Of a stretch of 17,358 bases of DNA, positions 1 through 10,074 are shown one piece after another. Positions within the stretch are counted from its first letter, which is position 1; each line of letters opens with the position of its first letter. Made by a program: the position numbers and the translations under genes. The stretch is from Paracoccaceae bacterium (GTDB lineage Bacteria > Pseudomonadota > Alphaproteobacteria > Rhodobacterales > Rhodobacteraceae): contig SKWP01000180.1 of assembly GCA_007128865.1 (NCBI GenBank), positions 1-17,358 on the forward strand. Reading direction: 5' to 3'. The notes under the pieces were generated by a model. It was not told where the DNA came from. It made no database searches and saw only the letters and a program-made list of their open reading frames with translations.

Positions 1-226
1 CCGCCGAGGCGGTGTTGCAGGCCAGGATGACCAGATCGCAGCCTTCGGCCCACAGCCGCTCGACCCCGGCGCAGGTCAGCGCGTAGATATCATCGGGCTC
101 GCGGGTGCCGTAGGGGGTATGGGCATTGTCGCCGCAATAGACGAACGGCACCTCGGGCAGGCGGCGCAGCAGCGCCTCGAGCACGGTCAGCCCGCCTAGC
201 CCCGAATCGAAAACACCCACTGCCAT
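1..226 (-). CDS. murI: Glutamate racemase, N-terminal 75 residues (runs off the left edge)
   Basis: Glutamate racemase interconverts L- and D-glutamate in the cytoplasm and supplies D-glutamate for peptidoglycan. Only the first 75 codons are present; the gene continues beyond base 1. The visible protein has the family's N-terminal [12 protein letters not shown] motif at residues 4-15, which carries the Asp-Ser pair of the active site (D7, S8). It also has a [10 protein letters not shown] segment at 31-40 and ACNTAS at 69-74, which holds the first catalytic cysteine (C70). The ATG at 224-226 is preceded on the minus strand by GGAGGA at good spacing, which fixes the start. It is co-oriented with the upstream oxidoreductase gene, which ends 67 bases away, so read-through is possible. 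A relative in the Asp/Glu racemase superfamily is the only realistic alternative, but the motifs fit MurI well. Confidence 0.9.
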   Translation of the reverse strand, partial: MAVGVFDSGLGGLTVLEALLRRLPEVPFVYCGDNAHTPYGTREPDDIYALTCAGVERLWAEGCDLVILACNTASA

Positions 227-293
227 CGCCCGTCCTCCGCAGCCGCATGATTGCCAGATATGGAAGCCGGGCGGCGGAATCCAGCGCCGATCC

Positions 294-3200
294 TCACTCG
301 GCCGCCTGCGCGGCGGGGCTGTCACCGGCGCGGATGACGGCCCAAAGCTCTTCGCGGCGTTTCGCGGCCTCGAGTTCCGCCTGCGCCTTGACCGGGCCGA
401 AGCCGCGGATCGCCAGCGGCAGTTCGGCAAGCGCCACTGCGGCGTCCATGATCTCGGCCCGCAGCAGCGGCCCGAGCGCTGCCATGTCGGCCTCGTACTG
501 GCGGATCAGCGCCCGTTCCATCCGCCGTTCGGCGGTGTAGCCGAAGGGGTCAAGCGGCGTGCCGCGCAGAAAGCGCAGCGCGGCAAGCACCCCGAACACC
601 CGGCGCATCCACGGCCCGAAGGCACGCTTGACCGGCCGGCCATCGCTGCCGCGGCGCGAAAGCAGCGGCGGCGCCAGATGGTAGGTCAGGCGCAGATCGC
701 CGTCGAATTCGGCCCGAACCTTCCTCTCGGTTTCCAGATGCAACCGGGCGACTTCGTATTCGTCCTTGTAGGACAACAGCTTGTGATATCCTCTTGAGAC
801 CGCTTCCCGCAGGCGTTCATCGTCGATCCGGTCAACCATCTGCCGGTAACGCCGGGCCAGCCGTTCGGACTGATAGGCGCGCAGATGCGCTGCACGACGG
901 GCAATCCGGCTCTCCAGCGTCACCGGCACGGCCGCAGGTTCCGGCGCGACGAGGCGTTCGGCCGGTTCGGGGTGCAGAACCGCCCAACGCCCGATCTCGA
1001 AGGCGCGGCGGTTGGCTTCGGGCGCGGCACCGTTGAGGTCGATGGCCCGCATGATGGCGTCATGCGACAGCGGCACGAAACCGCGCTGCCAGGCCGCGCC
1101 GAACACCATCATGTTGGAATAGATCGAATCGCCCATCGCCGCACCGGACAGAGCAGAAGCATCGAAAAGGCCCAGCCGTTCCTGAAGTCTTGCTTCAAGA
1201 GAAAGCCGCAAAGCCTTGGCAGGAATTCTGAATTCCCGGTCTCTGGTAAACTCACCGGTGATGATCTCATGGGTATTGACCACCGCACCGGTGCGCCCGG
1301 CCCGCATCAGCCCCAGCGTGCGCGCGCCGGCTGTCACGACCAGATCGCCGCCGATCACGCAATCGGCCTCGCCGGTGGCCACGCGAATCGCGCTGATGTC
1401 TTCGGGTCGATTGGCGATGCGGCAGTGGATGTGCACCGCGCCGCCCTTCTGCGCCAGCCCGGCCATCTCGATCATGCCTGCGCCCTTGCCATCGAGATAC
1501 GCGGCCATGGCCATGATCGCCCCCACCGTGACCACCCCGGTCCCGCCGACACCGGTGATGACCACGTTATGGGTGCCGCGAATTTCGGGCAGCGCCGGTT
1601 CGGGCAGCGCGGGCAGGTCCAGATCGGTAGCGGTGGCCTGCTTTGGCGTCGCGCCCTCCACGGTCACGAAGCTGGGGCAGAAGCCCTTCAGGCACGAATA
1701 ATCCTTGTTGCAGGACGACTGGTCGATGGCGCGCTTGCGGCCGAATTCGGTTTCCACCGGCACGATCGAGACGCAGTTGGACTGGATGCCGCAATCGCCG
1801 CAACCCTCGCAGACATCGGTGTTGATGAACACCCGCCGGTCGGGGTCGGGGAAGGTGCCGCGCTTGCGCCGCCGCCGCTTTTCGGCGGCACAGGTCTGCA
1901 GGTAGATGATCGCCGAAACCCCCGGCAGGGTGGCAAGGCGTTCCTGCACGGCCATCAGCGCGGCGCGTTCGTGACGCTCGACCGAACGCGGATAGGCGGC
2001 GAAATCGGGGCGTTCCTTGTCGTCGTAGACCAGCGCCACATGCCGAACGCCCATGGCGACAAGCTCGTGCGCGATGCGGTCGGCGGTCAGCCCGCCTTCG
2101 TTCTTCTGTCCGCCGGTCATGGCGACGGCGTCGTTGAACAGGATCTTGTAGGTGATGTTCACCCCTGCAGCCAGCGCTGCGCGGATCGCCTGCACTCCGG
2201 AATGGTTGTAGGTGCCGTCGCCGAGGTTCTGGAACACATGCGGACGGGTAGAAAACGGCGCCTCGCCGATCCAGTTGGCGCCCTCGCCGCCCATGTGGGT
2301 GAAACCCACGGTGTTGCGGTCCATCCACTGCACCATGTAGTGGCAACCGATCCCGGCATAGGCGCGGTGGCCTTCGGGCAGCCGCGTCGAGGTGTTGTGC
2401 GGACAGCCCGAGCAGTAATAGGGCAGCCGCGCGGCAAGCTCGGGGGCGTTGTCGGCGCGGCGGGCCTCGGCGATATGGGCAAGGCCGGCCTGCACCGACT
2501 CGGTGGCGCGACCTTCTTCGGCAAGGATTTCGCCGATACGCTCGGCGATGCTGACCGGGTCGAGCGCATAGCGGGTCGGAAACAGTTCCAGCCGGCGGCC
2601 GTGTTCCCAGCTGTCGCCCTTGTGCCAGCCATAGACGCGGCGGCCGCGGCGGTCGTCGAAGATCGCCTCCTTGACCTGCACCTCGATGAGCTTGCGCTTT
2701 TCCTCCACCACCACGATCAGGTCGAGCCCCTCGGCCCAGTCGTGGAAGCTGTCCATGTCCAGCGGCCAGGTCTGCGCGACCTTGTAGGTGGTCAGACCAA
2801 GGCGGTCGGCGGCTTCGGCGTCGATGCCCAGAAGGCCCAGCGCATGCACCAGATCGAGCCAGTTCTTGCCGGCGGCGACAAAGCCGATCTTCGCCCCCGG
2901 GCGCCCCCAGACGCGGCGGTCGATACCGTTGGCACGCGCAAAGGCCTCGGCGGCAAAGCGCTTGTGGTCGATCATGCGGGCTTCCTGCGCCACCGGCGTA
3001 TCGCCAAGACGGATGCCCAGCCCGCCGGGCGGCATCGGGTAATCGGGAAGCACGAAGGAAAGCCGATGCGGGTCTCCGTCGATGACCGCGGTCGCTTCCA
3101 CGGTTTCCTTGACCGTCTTCAGCCCCACCCAGACGCCGGCAAAGCGGCTGAGCGCATAGCCGTAAAGCCCGAGGTCGATCACCTCCTGCACGCCGGCCGG

Positions 3201-3716
3201 CGAAAGCACCGGGATATAGGCATCGACCATCGCCCAGTCGGACTGGTGCAGCACGGTGGAGGATTCGCCGGTATGGTCGTCGCCAAGCGCCATCAGCACG
3301 CCGCCATGGGGCGCGGTGCCGGCCATGTTGGCGTGACGGATTGCATCGCCCGACCGGTCCACCCCCGGCCCCTTGCCATACCAGAGCCCGAACACCCCGT
3401 CGAAACGGCCCTCTCCGCGCAGTTCAGCCTGCTGGCTGCCCCAGAGCGCGGTTGCGGCGAGGTCTTCGTTCAACCCTTCGTGAAAGCGGATGTTTGCCGC
3501 CTCCAGCCAGCGTGCGGCCCGGCGCATCTGCATGTCGACCGCACCAAGCGGCGATCCGCGGTAGCCGGTGACATAACCGGCGGTGTTCAGACCTGCCGCC
3601 CGGTCGCGTGCGGCCTGCGCCAGTACCAGCCTGACCAGCGCCTGTGTCCCGTTCAGCAACACCGGCGATCTTTCGAGATCGAAACGGTCGTTCAGGGTTA
3701 CATTCTCGCGGCCCAT
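294..3716 (-). CDS. Indolepyruvate ferredoxin oxidoreductase, fused single-chain form
   Basis: This 1140-residue cytoplasmic enzyme belongs to the family that oxidatively decarboxylates aryl-pyruvates such as indolepyruvate to the acyl-CoA with ferredoxin as electron acceptor, in aromatic amino acid breakdown. The N-terminal half is the IorA-like thiamine diphosphate part: YYCSGCPHN at about 433-441, a cofactor-binding GDGTYNHSG at 499-507 and [11 protein letters not shown] at 527-537. A cysteine cluster at about 636-680 (CEGCGDC, then further cysteines) would bind iron-sulfur. The IorB/gamma domain starts at GVGGTGVVT near 722. A long C-terminal extension, common to the fused alphaproteobacterial proteins, ends the chain. 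The ATG at 3714-3716 follows AGGAGGT with five bases between, a strong ribosome binding site. The gene is divergent from a LysR regulator, with an inverted repeat in the shared promoter region. The family assignment is firm; the exact 2-oxoacid used is inferred. Confidence 0.93.
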   Translation of the reverse strand: MGRENVTLNDRFDLERSPVLLNGTQALVRLVLAQAARDRAAGLNTAGYVTGYRGSPLGAVDMQMRRAARWLEAANIRFHEGLNEDLAATALWGSQQAELRGEGRFDGVFGLWYGKGPGVDRSGDAIRHANMAGTAPHGGVLMALGDDHTGESSTVLHQSDWAMVDAYIPVLSPAGVQEVIDLGLYGYALSRFAGVWVGLKTVKETVEATAVIDGDPHRLSFVLPDYPMPPGGLGIRLGDTPVAQEARMIDHKRFAAEAFARANGIDRRVWGRPGAKIGFVAAGKNWLDLVHALGLLGIDAEAADRLGLTTYKVAQTWPLDMDSFHDWAEGLDLIVVVEEKRKLIEVQVKEAIFDDRRGRRVYGWHKGDSWEHGRRLELFPTRYALDPVSIAERIGEILAEEGRATESVQAGLAHIAEARRADNAPELAARLPYYCSGCPHNTSTRLPEGHRAYAGIGCHYMVQWMDRNTVGFTHMGGEGANWIGEAPFSTRPHVFQNLGDGTYNHSGVQAIRAALAAGVNITYKILFNDAVAMTGGQKNEGGLTADRIAHELVAMGVRHVALVYDDKERPDFAAYPRSVERHERAALMAVQERLATLPGVSAIIYLQTCAAEKRRRRKRGTFPDPDRRVFINTDVCEGCGDCGIQSNCVSIVPVETEFGRKRAIDQSSCNKDYSCLKGFCPSFVTVEGATPKQATATDLDLPALPEPALPEIRGTHNVVITGVGGTGVVTVGAIMAMAAYLDGKGAGMIEMAGLAQKGGAVHIHCRIANRPEDISAIRVATGEADCVIGGDLVVTAGARTLGLMRAGRTGAVVNTHEIITGEFTRDREFRIPAKALRLSLEARLQERLGLFDASALSGAAMGDSIYSNMMVFGAAWQRGFVPLSHDAIMRAIDLNGAAPEANRRAFEIGRWAVLHPEPAERLVAPEPAAVPVTLESRIARRAAHLRAYQSERLARRYRQMVDRIDDERLREAVSRGYHKLLSYKDEYEVARLHLETERKVRAEFDGDLRLTYHLAPPLLSRRGSDGRPVKRAFGPWMRRVFGVLAALRFLRGTPLDPFGYTAERRMERALIRQYEADMAALGPLLRAEIMDAAVALAELPLAIRGFGPVKAQAELEAAKRREELWAVIRAGDSPAAQAAE

Positions 3717-3760
3717 GACTTACCTCCTGTCGGTGGCAGCGGCGCCTTGGCCCCATGGCA

Positions 3761-3789
3761 ATGATAGGTCAAATCAGCTGACCTACAAA
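3761..3789 (-). promoter_or_regulatory. Candidate promoter of the indolepyruvate oxidoreductase gene
   Basis: Read on the minus strand, TATCAT (plus bases 3761-3766) matches five of six bases of the -10 consensus. TTTGTA (3784-3789), 17 bases upstream, is a poor -35. A start site near 3753 would give a leader of about 37 bases. The weak -35 suits an activated or otherwise regulated promoter, and the inverted repeat at 3765-3785 lies across the spacer. Confidence 0.35.
3765..3785. promoter_or_regulatory. Perfect inverted repeat, likely operator in the divergent promoter
   Basis: The arms TAGGTCA (3765-3771) and TGACCTA (3779-3785) are perfect inverted copies separated by seven bases. The inner part starts with T and ends with A at T-N11-A spacing (3769-3781), the pattern of LysR-type boxes. 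It sits between the start codons of the oxidoreductase (minus) and the LysR gene (plus), the classical place for a LysR binding site that controls both. Its sequence differs from the T-N11-A box at 4841-4855, so the two may bind different proteins. The binding protein is inferred, not shown. Confidence 0.55.
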
Positions 3790-3874
3790 GCGCAATCTGG
3801 TGATTTCGCAAACCCGCGCGTCCGGGGTAATGATCTGTCACGCAGGGCGGGCGAGCACAGGGCAGGATTACCCC

Positions 3875-4777
3875 ATGGATTGGGACAAGCTAAGGATATT
3901 TCACGCGGTCGCGGATGCGGGCAGTCTGACCCATGCCGGCGATACGCTCAACCTGTCGCAGTCGGCGGTCAGTCGGCAGATTCGCGCGCTCGAGGACGGG
4001 CTGAACACCACGCTGTTTCACCGCCACGCGCGCGGCCTGATTCTGACCGAACAGGGTGAGCTGCTGTTCGACGCGACCCGCGCGATGACCAAACGCCTGG
4101 AAGCGGCCGAGGCGCGGATCCGCGACAGCGAGGAGGAAGTGTTCGGGCAGTTGCGGGTGACGACGACCACAGGGTTCGGATCGCTGTGGCTGGCGCCGCG
4201 TCTGACCGCGCTTTATGCCAAATACCCGCATATCCGCATCGACCTGATGCTCGAGGAACGTGTGCTGGACCTGCCCATGCGCGAAGCCGATGTCGCCATT
4301 CGCATGAAGGAACCCAGCCAGGCCGATCTGATCCGCAAGCGGCTGATGAGCGTCCGCATCCGGCTCTATGCCTCGCCGGGTTACCTGCGGGACAACCCCG
4401 CACCGGAAACGGTCGAGGATCTGGCCCGGCATCGTCTGGTTTGCCAGAATGTCACATCGGCGCAGGTTTCGGCCGCTGCCGCGCTGGTGCGGATGCTGAT
4501 GGCGGGACAGATCGGTTCCATGCTCACGGTCAACAACTATTTCGGGGTGCTGCAGGCGGTGCTTTCGGATGTGGGAATCGGTGTGCTGCCGGACTATCTG
4601 ACCGATGATTTCCCTGACCTTGTTCGGGTATTGCCTGATATCGAGAGCGTCGAGGTGCCTGTATACCTCGCCTATCCCGAGGAGCTGCGCCAGTCCAAAC
4701 GTGTCGCGGTGTTCCGGGATTTCGTCCTGGATGAAGTCATGGCCTACCGGCGCAAAAGGCGTGCCGATGCTGCCTGA
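3875..4777 (+). CDS. LysR-family transcriptional regulator, LsrB/VtlR-like
   Basis: This is a 300-residue DNA-binding regulator. The N-terminal winged helix-turn-helix spans residues 2-62 and includes the recognition region LSQSAVSRQIRALE at 27-40. The effector-binding domain fills residues 90 to about 290. The opening (MDWDKLRIFHAVADAGS) and the FHRHARGLILTEQGE stretch at 48-62 match my memory of the LsrB/VtlR regulators of Rhizobiales, which control envelope, stress and small-RNA genes. LsrB is described as redox-sensitive through several cysteines, but this protein has only one (C190), so that mechanism may not carry over. I chose the ATG at 3875, which follows AGGA with seven bases between and starts exactly at the family's DWDKLR, over an upstream in-frame ATG at 3800. 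The gene is divergent from the oxidoreductase and is followed by a candidate small RNA. LysR family is certain; the LsrB/VtlR subgroup is likely. Confidence 0.92.
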   Translation: MDWDKLRIFHAVADAGSLTHAGDTLNLSQSAVSRQIRALEDGLNTTLFHRHARGLILTEQGELLFDATRAMTKRLEAAEARIRDSEEEVFGQLRVTTTTGFGSLWLAPRLTALYAKYPHIRIDLMLEERVLDLPMREADVAIRMKEPSQADLIRKRLMSVRIRLYASPGYLRDNPAPETVEDLARHRLVCQNVTSAQVSAAAALVRMLMAGQIGSMLTVNNYFGVLQAVLSDVGIGVLPDYLTDDFPDLVRVLPDIESVEVPVYLAYPEELRQSKRVAVFRDFVLDEVMAYRRKRRADAA

Positions 4778-4840
4778 GCGCCGGCCAACCGCGACTCTGC
4801 CGGAAGTTGATCGCCGCATTTCCGCCACAAACCGAGGTAT

Positions 4841-4855
4841 GTATGCAACGCATAC
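4841..4855. promoter_or_regulatory. LysR-type T-N11-A box upstream of the candidate small RNA
   Basis: GTATGCAACGCATAC is a perfect palindrome of two 6-base arms around AAC and contains TATGCAACGCATA, an exact T-N11-A LysR box. Its centre is about 74 bases upstream of the predicted small RNA start, near the usual position of a LysR recognition site. A looser copy of the half-site, TATGTGCAAAC at 4867-4877, lies closer to the -35 and could be the activation site. The LysR gene ending at 4777 is the obvious candidate to bind here. Confidence 0.6.
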
Positions 4856-4886
4856 CGGAAATGTACTATGTGCAAACTGATTAATC

Positions 4887-4915
4887 TTGCAGCGACTCCG
4901 GAACATTCCTATCTT
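4887..4915 (+). promoter_or_regulatory. Sigma70-type promoter of the candidate small RNA
   Basis: TTGCAG (4887-4892) and TATCTT (4910-4915) match the -35 and -10 consensus at four positions each and are separated by exactly 17 bases. Transcription should begin near 4922. No start codon with a ribosome binding site follows before the terminator at 4982-5010, which argues that the product is an RNA and not an mRNA. Confidence 0.65.
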
Positions 4916-4921
4916 GATTTT

Positions 4922-5010
4922 CGAAGGCGCAGGGTAGCCGGCGACGGCGAGACGCTCCTTCTTACCTCCCTGTTGGACTAAGGCCGAGCCTTTGGCTCGG
5001 CCCTTTTTTT
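4922..5010 (+). ncRNA. Candidate trans-acting small RNA (AbcR-like architecture), about 89 nt
   Basis: No coding frame is supported here, but the segment has every part of a small RNA gene: a LysR box and a promoter upstream, and an intrinsic terminator at the end. The predicted RNA has a 5' hairpin GCCG-GCGA-CGGC (4937-4948) closed by a GNRA tetraloop. A largely unpaired CU-rich stretch follows (4955-4976) with CUCCUU and CUUACCUCCC, both complementary to Shine-Dalgarno sequences, and then the terminator stem. In Rhizobiales the AbcR small RNAs have this layout, lie beside or under control of an LsrB/VtlR LysR protein, and silence transporter mRNAs by covering ribosome binding sites. The assignment to AbcR is by architecture and neighbourhood, not by sequence alignment. 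The 5' end is uncertain by a few bases. Confidence 0.65.
4982..5010 (+). terminator. Rho-independent terminator
   Basis: A 9-bp perfect stem, GGCCGAGCC (4982-4990) with GGCTCGGCC (4994-5002), is closed by a TTT loop and followed by seven T (5004-5010). It is the clearest intrinsic terminator in the window. It ends the candidate small RNA and would also stop read-through from the LysR gene before purL. Confidence 0.93.
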
Positions 5011-5105
5011 GTGCCCGCCCGGCGCGCAGAGCGTCCCCGGTGGCCCTTTTACCCTTCGCCCGCATGCCGTAAGAAGCGCCCGCATCGCCAGCCAGGGAGC
5101 GCGGC

Positions 5106-7265
<2,160 letters not shown>

Positions 7266-7330
7266 ACCCGCACTTGCCCGCGCAGCACGGGCGATTTACA
7301 TCGGACACAGGGACCGTCCGGAGGACAGCC

Positions 7331-7573
7331 ATGGCCATGCAGGCTCACGAGATCGAGGCGCTGCTGCGCGAAACCTTTCCGCAGGCGCGCATCACCATCA
7401 CCGACCTTGCCGGGGACGGCAACCATTATGCCGCCGAGGTTGTGGACGAAAGCTTTCGCGGGCTGAACAGGGTGCAGCAGCAGCGTGCCGTCTATGCTGC
7501 GCTGAAGGGCAGGATGGATGGCAGCCAGGGCGAACTGCACGCGCTTGCGCTGACGACCCGGGCGCCGGATTGA
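7331..7573 (+). CDS. BolA/IbaG-family iron-sulfur protein
   Basis: This is an 80-residue protein of the BolA family, which pairs with monothiol glutaredoxins to bind a shared [2Fe-2S] cluster in iron sensing and cluster delivery. The class II KH-like fold is recognisable from GDGNHYAAEVVDESFRG near residues 28-44 followed by NRVQQQRAVYAAL. The histidine in NHY and the one near the C-terminus (ELHALAL) are candidate cluster ligands. ATG at 7331 lies seven bases after GGAGG at 7320-7324; an upstream in-frame start at 7232 lies inside the end of purL and lacks family similarity. The next frame begins four bases after the stop and grxD follows, so BolA and its glutaredoxin partner are co-transcribed. 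A BolA-fold acid-stress role is the alternative reading; the Grx neighbour favours iron-sulfur work. Confidence 0.92.
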   Translation: MAMQAHEIEALLRETFPQARITITDLAGDGNHYAAEVVDESFRGLNRVQQQRAVYAALKGRMDGSQGELHALALTTRAPD

Positions 7574-7577
7574 ACCG

Positions 7578-7736
7578 ATGATTCATGGTGCCCTCGCGCT
7601 TCTGGTTCTGGTTGCGGTGGCCATCATCGCCACCCGGGCGCGCGGCGGGCACGACGACGACGATGACAGCAACGGTCCGGGCGGAATGCGGCGCAGGCGC
7701 ATTACGGTACGGACAAACCCGAAAGGACCGAAATGA
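7578..7736 (+). CDS. 52-residue single-pass membrane miniprotein between bolA and grxD
   Basis: I do not recognise this protein. The frame opens with ATG four bases after the bolA stop, and its TGA overlaps the grxD ATG as ATGA, the signature of translational coupling. Residues 4-19 (GALALLVLVAVAIIAT) form one hydrophobic helix. A run of five aspartates (26-30), a glycine-rich turn, four arginines (38-41) and a basic tail ending PKGPK follow. This suggests a small inner-membrane protein with a charged tail. No clear Shine-Dalgarno stands before its ATG, so it probably depends on ribosomes finishing bolA. The gapless fit between two functionally linked genes is the main evidence that it is real. 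It might tie the BolA-Grx complex to the membrane, but that is speculation. Confidence 0.6.
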   Translation: MIHGALALLVLVAVAIIATRARGGHDDDDDSNGPGGMRRRRITVRTNPKGPK

Positions 7737-8092
7737 GCGCGCAGGACAGCATTCGCCAGACCATCGAGGGCCACGACGTGGTGCTTTACATGAAAGGCAC
7801 CAAGACCATGCCGCAGTGCGGCTTTTCCAGTCGCGTGGCTGGCGTTCTCAACTTCATGGGCGTGGAATATGTGGATGTGAACGTGCTGGCCGATGAAGGC
7901 ATCCGTCAGGGCATCAAGGATTTTTCCGACTGGCCGACGATCCCGCAGCTGTATGTGAAGGGTGAATTCGTCGGCGGCTGCGACATCATCACCGAGATGA
8001 CCCTTTCGGGCGAGCTTGACCAGCTGTTCGACACCAAGGGCATCGGCTACGACAAGGACGCAGCCGAAAAGATCCGCGAGGCCAACGCCTGA
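7733..8092 (+). CDS. grxD: Monothiol glutaredoxin, Grx4 family
   Basis: This 119-residue glutaredoxin carries the CGFS active site at residues 29-32 (MPQCGFSSR) that defines monothiol Grx4/GrxD proteins. They hold a glutathione-ligated [2Fe-2S] cluster, transfer it to client proteins and form a heterodimer with BolA. K21 in YMKGTK and the WPTIPQLYVKGEFVGGCDI stretch at about 66-84 are the expected glutathione-contact segments. AAGGA lies upstream of the ATG, and the ATG overlaps the stop of the 52-residue frame. It is the last gene of the bolA cluster and converges on the ABC-F gene about 96 bases downstream. Both identity and start are well supported. Confidence 0.96.
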   Translation: MSAQDSIRQTIEGHDVVLYMKGTKTMPQCGFSSRVAGVLNFMGVEYVDVNVLADEGIRQGIKDFSDWPTIPQLYVKGEFVGGCDIITEMTLSGELDQLFDTKGIGYDKDAAEKIREANA

Positions 8093-8120
8093 TACGGATC
8101 TTCTGATCAGTCGGGTTGAC

Positions 8121-8173
8121 CAACGGCCATTCCCCGGCCGCGCCCGTTGCCCGATCGCGGGCGCCATCCCGCG
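8121..8173. terminator. Candidate bidirectional terminator region between convergent grxD and the ABC-F gene
   Basis: Two GC-rich stem-loops lie between the convergent stops: CAACGG...CCGTTG (8121-8126 with 8144-8149, with CGGCC/GGCCG nested inside) and CGCGGG-CGCCAT-CCCGCG (8156-8173). Neither is followed by a T run, so termination is plausible by position but not proven. Confidence 0.35.
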
Positions 8174-8188
8174 CCGTGCTATAGGTGA

Positions 8189-10024
8189 TCAGCCCTGCTG
8201 TTCGGCACGCTCGGCCAGATCGAGCCATTCGGCCTCGGCCGCACCGAGCTTTTCCTGAGCCGCGGCCAGCGTCCCGCCCAGCTTCTGCGCGCGCTCCGGG
8301 TCACGGGCGAACAGGGCCGGGTCTGCCAGTGCTTCGGCCAGCCGTGCGACCTCGGCCTCGAGCCCGGCGATCACGTCGGGCAGGCGTTCAAGCCGGTGGC
8401 GTTCGGAAAAGCTGAGGGCCGGCGTTCCGCCGGCCGCCCTGGACGGCCTTGGCCCCGCGGCCGCTGGCGAAACCTGCGCGGGTGCCCTCGGTTCGGGCCG
8501 GGTATCGGCCGCGGCGGCCGGCCGCGCCGGCGGCAGATCCGACCATCCGCCGGCATGCACAACCACGCGGCCGTTGCCTTCGAACAGCAGCGTCGTGGTG
8601 GCCACGCGGTCGATGAAATCGCGGTCATGGCTGACCATCAGCACGGTGCCGTCGTAGTCGCCCAGCACCTCCTGCAGCAGATCGAGCGTTTCCATGTCCA
8701 GATCGTTGGTCGGTTCGTCCAGCACCAGCAGGTTCGATTCCCGCGCCATGATCCGGGCCAGCATGAGCCGCGCCTTCTCGCCCCCCGACAGCGACCGCAC
8801 CGGCGCCCGGGCGCGGGTTTCATCAAACAGGAAATCCTTGAGATAACCGACCACATGGCGCGGCCGACCGCGCACCATGACCTGATCGCCATTGCCCGCG
8901 ACACCAAGCAGCGGATCGCCCGTCAGGCTGTCCCAGAGGGTTGCATCGGGGTCAAGCCCGGCGCGGGCCTGATCGAATTCGGCGATGCGCAGGTTGCTGC
9001 CCAGCCGAAGCGTGCCGCGGTCCGGCGCCTCCTGCCCGGTCAGCAGCCGCAGCAACGTGGTCTTGCCCGCACCGTTCGGGCCGGCCAGCGCCACCCGGTC
9101 GCCGCGCAGCACCCGCAGCGAGAAATCGCGCAGCACGCAGCGCCCGTCATAGGTTTTCCACAGCCCTTCGGCCTCGATCACCATGCGGCCGGATTGGCTG
9201 CCGGATTCCAGCGCCAGCGCCCCGGCGCCCTGCCGTCGCTGCATCGACGCGCGTTCGGCCCTGAGTGCCGCCAGCGCCCGCACCCGCCCCTGGTTGCGCT
9301 TGCGCCGGGCGCTGATGCCCTCCACCGCCCAGCGGGCCTCGGCCTTGATGCGGCGGTCAAGCTTGTGGCGGGCGGCATCCTCTTCGGCCCAGACGGTATC
9401 GCGCCAGTCCTCGAAAGCGTCAAAGCCGCGGTCGAGCCGGCGCAGGCTGCCGCGGTCGAGCCACAGGATCGCCCGCGCAGCCGTGCGCAGAAAGGCGCGG
9501 TCGTGGCTGATGGTGACCACAGCGCCGCGAAACCCCGCCAGGCGTTCCTCCAGCCAGGCGATGGCGGCGATGTCGAGGTGGTTGGTCGGTTCGTCCAGCA
9601 GCAGCACATCGGGTTCGGATGCCAGAAGCCGTGCCAGCGCTGCCCGCCGCCTTTCCCCGCCCGATGCCGTTGCGGCCGGCAACGCGGGGTCAAAGCCCAG
9701 CCCCTCGGCCGCGGCGGTGGCACGCCACACATCCTCGGGCGCAAGCCCGGCGGCGGCATAATCGCCCAGGGTGTCGAAGCCCGAAAAGACCGGTTCCTGC
9801 TCCATGTAGCCGACGCGGGTTTCGGGCGGCAGCGTCCGGTTGCCGGTGTCGGGCTCGACCAGCCCGGCCATGATCTTCAGAAGCGTGGATTTGCCGGTGC
9901 CGTTGCGCCCCACCAGCGCCAGCCGGTCGCCCGCGTGCAGGACCAGATCGATACCATCGAACAGCCGGTCACCGGGGAGACCAAGGCCGATGCCGGAAAG
10001 CTGAAGCAGGGGTGCGCGCGCCAT
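8189..10024 (-). CDS. uup: ABC-F family ATPase, Uup type
   Basis: This is a 611-residue soluble protein with two ABC nucleotide-binding domains and no membrane segments. ABC-F proteins act on ribosomes; Uup is linked to ribosome function and to limiting excision of transposons. Walker A motifs are GRNGTGKST (39-47) and GPNGAGKTT (315-323). Signature motifs are SGGERRR (121-127) and LSGGEKAR (412-419), and Walker B with the D-loop are DVLLLDEPTNHLD (139-151) and NLLVLDEPTNDLD (431-443). The linker contains SARRKRNQGRVRAL (about 238-251), the typical Uup block. The C-terminal 65 residues form a predicted coiled coil (SERHRLERLPDVIAGLEAEV...), the Uup DNA-binding tail. The start ATG lies at 10022-10024. 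The gene is on the same strand as, and 50 bases downstream of, the acyltransferase gene. Uup is preferred over EttA or Ycf-like members because of the tail and linker. Confidence 0.92.
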   Translation of the reverse strand: MARAPLLQLSGIGLGLPGDRLFDGIDLVLHAGDRLALVGRNGTGKSTLLKIMAGLVEPDTGNRTLPPETRVGYMEQEPVFSGFDTLGDYAAAGLAPEDVWRATAAAEGLGFDPALPAATASGGERRRAALARLLASEPDVLLLDEPTNHLDIAAIAWLEERLAGFRGAVVTISHDRAFLRTAARAILWLDRGSLRRLDRGFDAFEDWRDTVWAEEDAARHKLDRRIKAEARWAVEGISARRKRNQGRVRALAALRAERASMQRRQGAGALALESGSQSGRMVIEAEGLWKTYDGRCVLRDFSLRVLRGDRVALAGPNGAGKTTLLRLLTGQEAPDRGTLRLGSNLRIAEFDQARAGLDPDATLWDSLTGDPLLGVAGNGDQVMVRGRPRHVVGYLKDFLFDETRARAPVRSLSGGEKARLMLARIMARESNLLVLDEPTNDLDMETLDLLQEVLGDYDGTVLMVSHDRDFIDRVATTTLLFEGNGRVVVHAGGWSDLPPARPAAAADTRPEPRAPAQVSPAAAGPRPSRAAGGTPALSFSERHRLERLPDVIAGLEAEVARLAEALADPALFARDPERAQKLGGTLAAAQEKLGAAEAEWLDLAERAEQQG

Positions 10025-10074
10025 TCCGGCGGGCTATCGCCCTGCTCCGGCGCCGTCAAGCCGCCGGCGGGCCA

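Noticed and set aside
885..3764. A 959-residue open frame on the plus strand opposite the indolepyruvate oxidoreductase gene
   Set aside because: It is the antisense shadow of a firmly identified gene in very GC-rich DNA; it has no recognisable domain, is rich in His, Arg and Gly, and lacks a convincing ribosome binding site.
8104..8192. Repeated TGATCAG near 8105-8112 and 8186-8192 as a possible repeat element
   Set aside because: The unit is a short palindrome, one copy overlaps the ABC-F stop codon, and two chance copies in 90 bases are not convincing.
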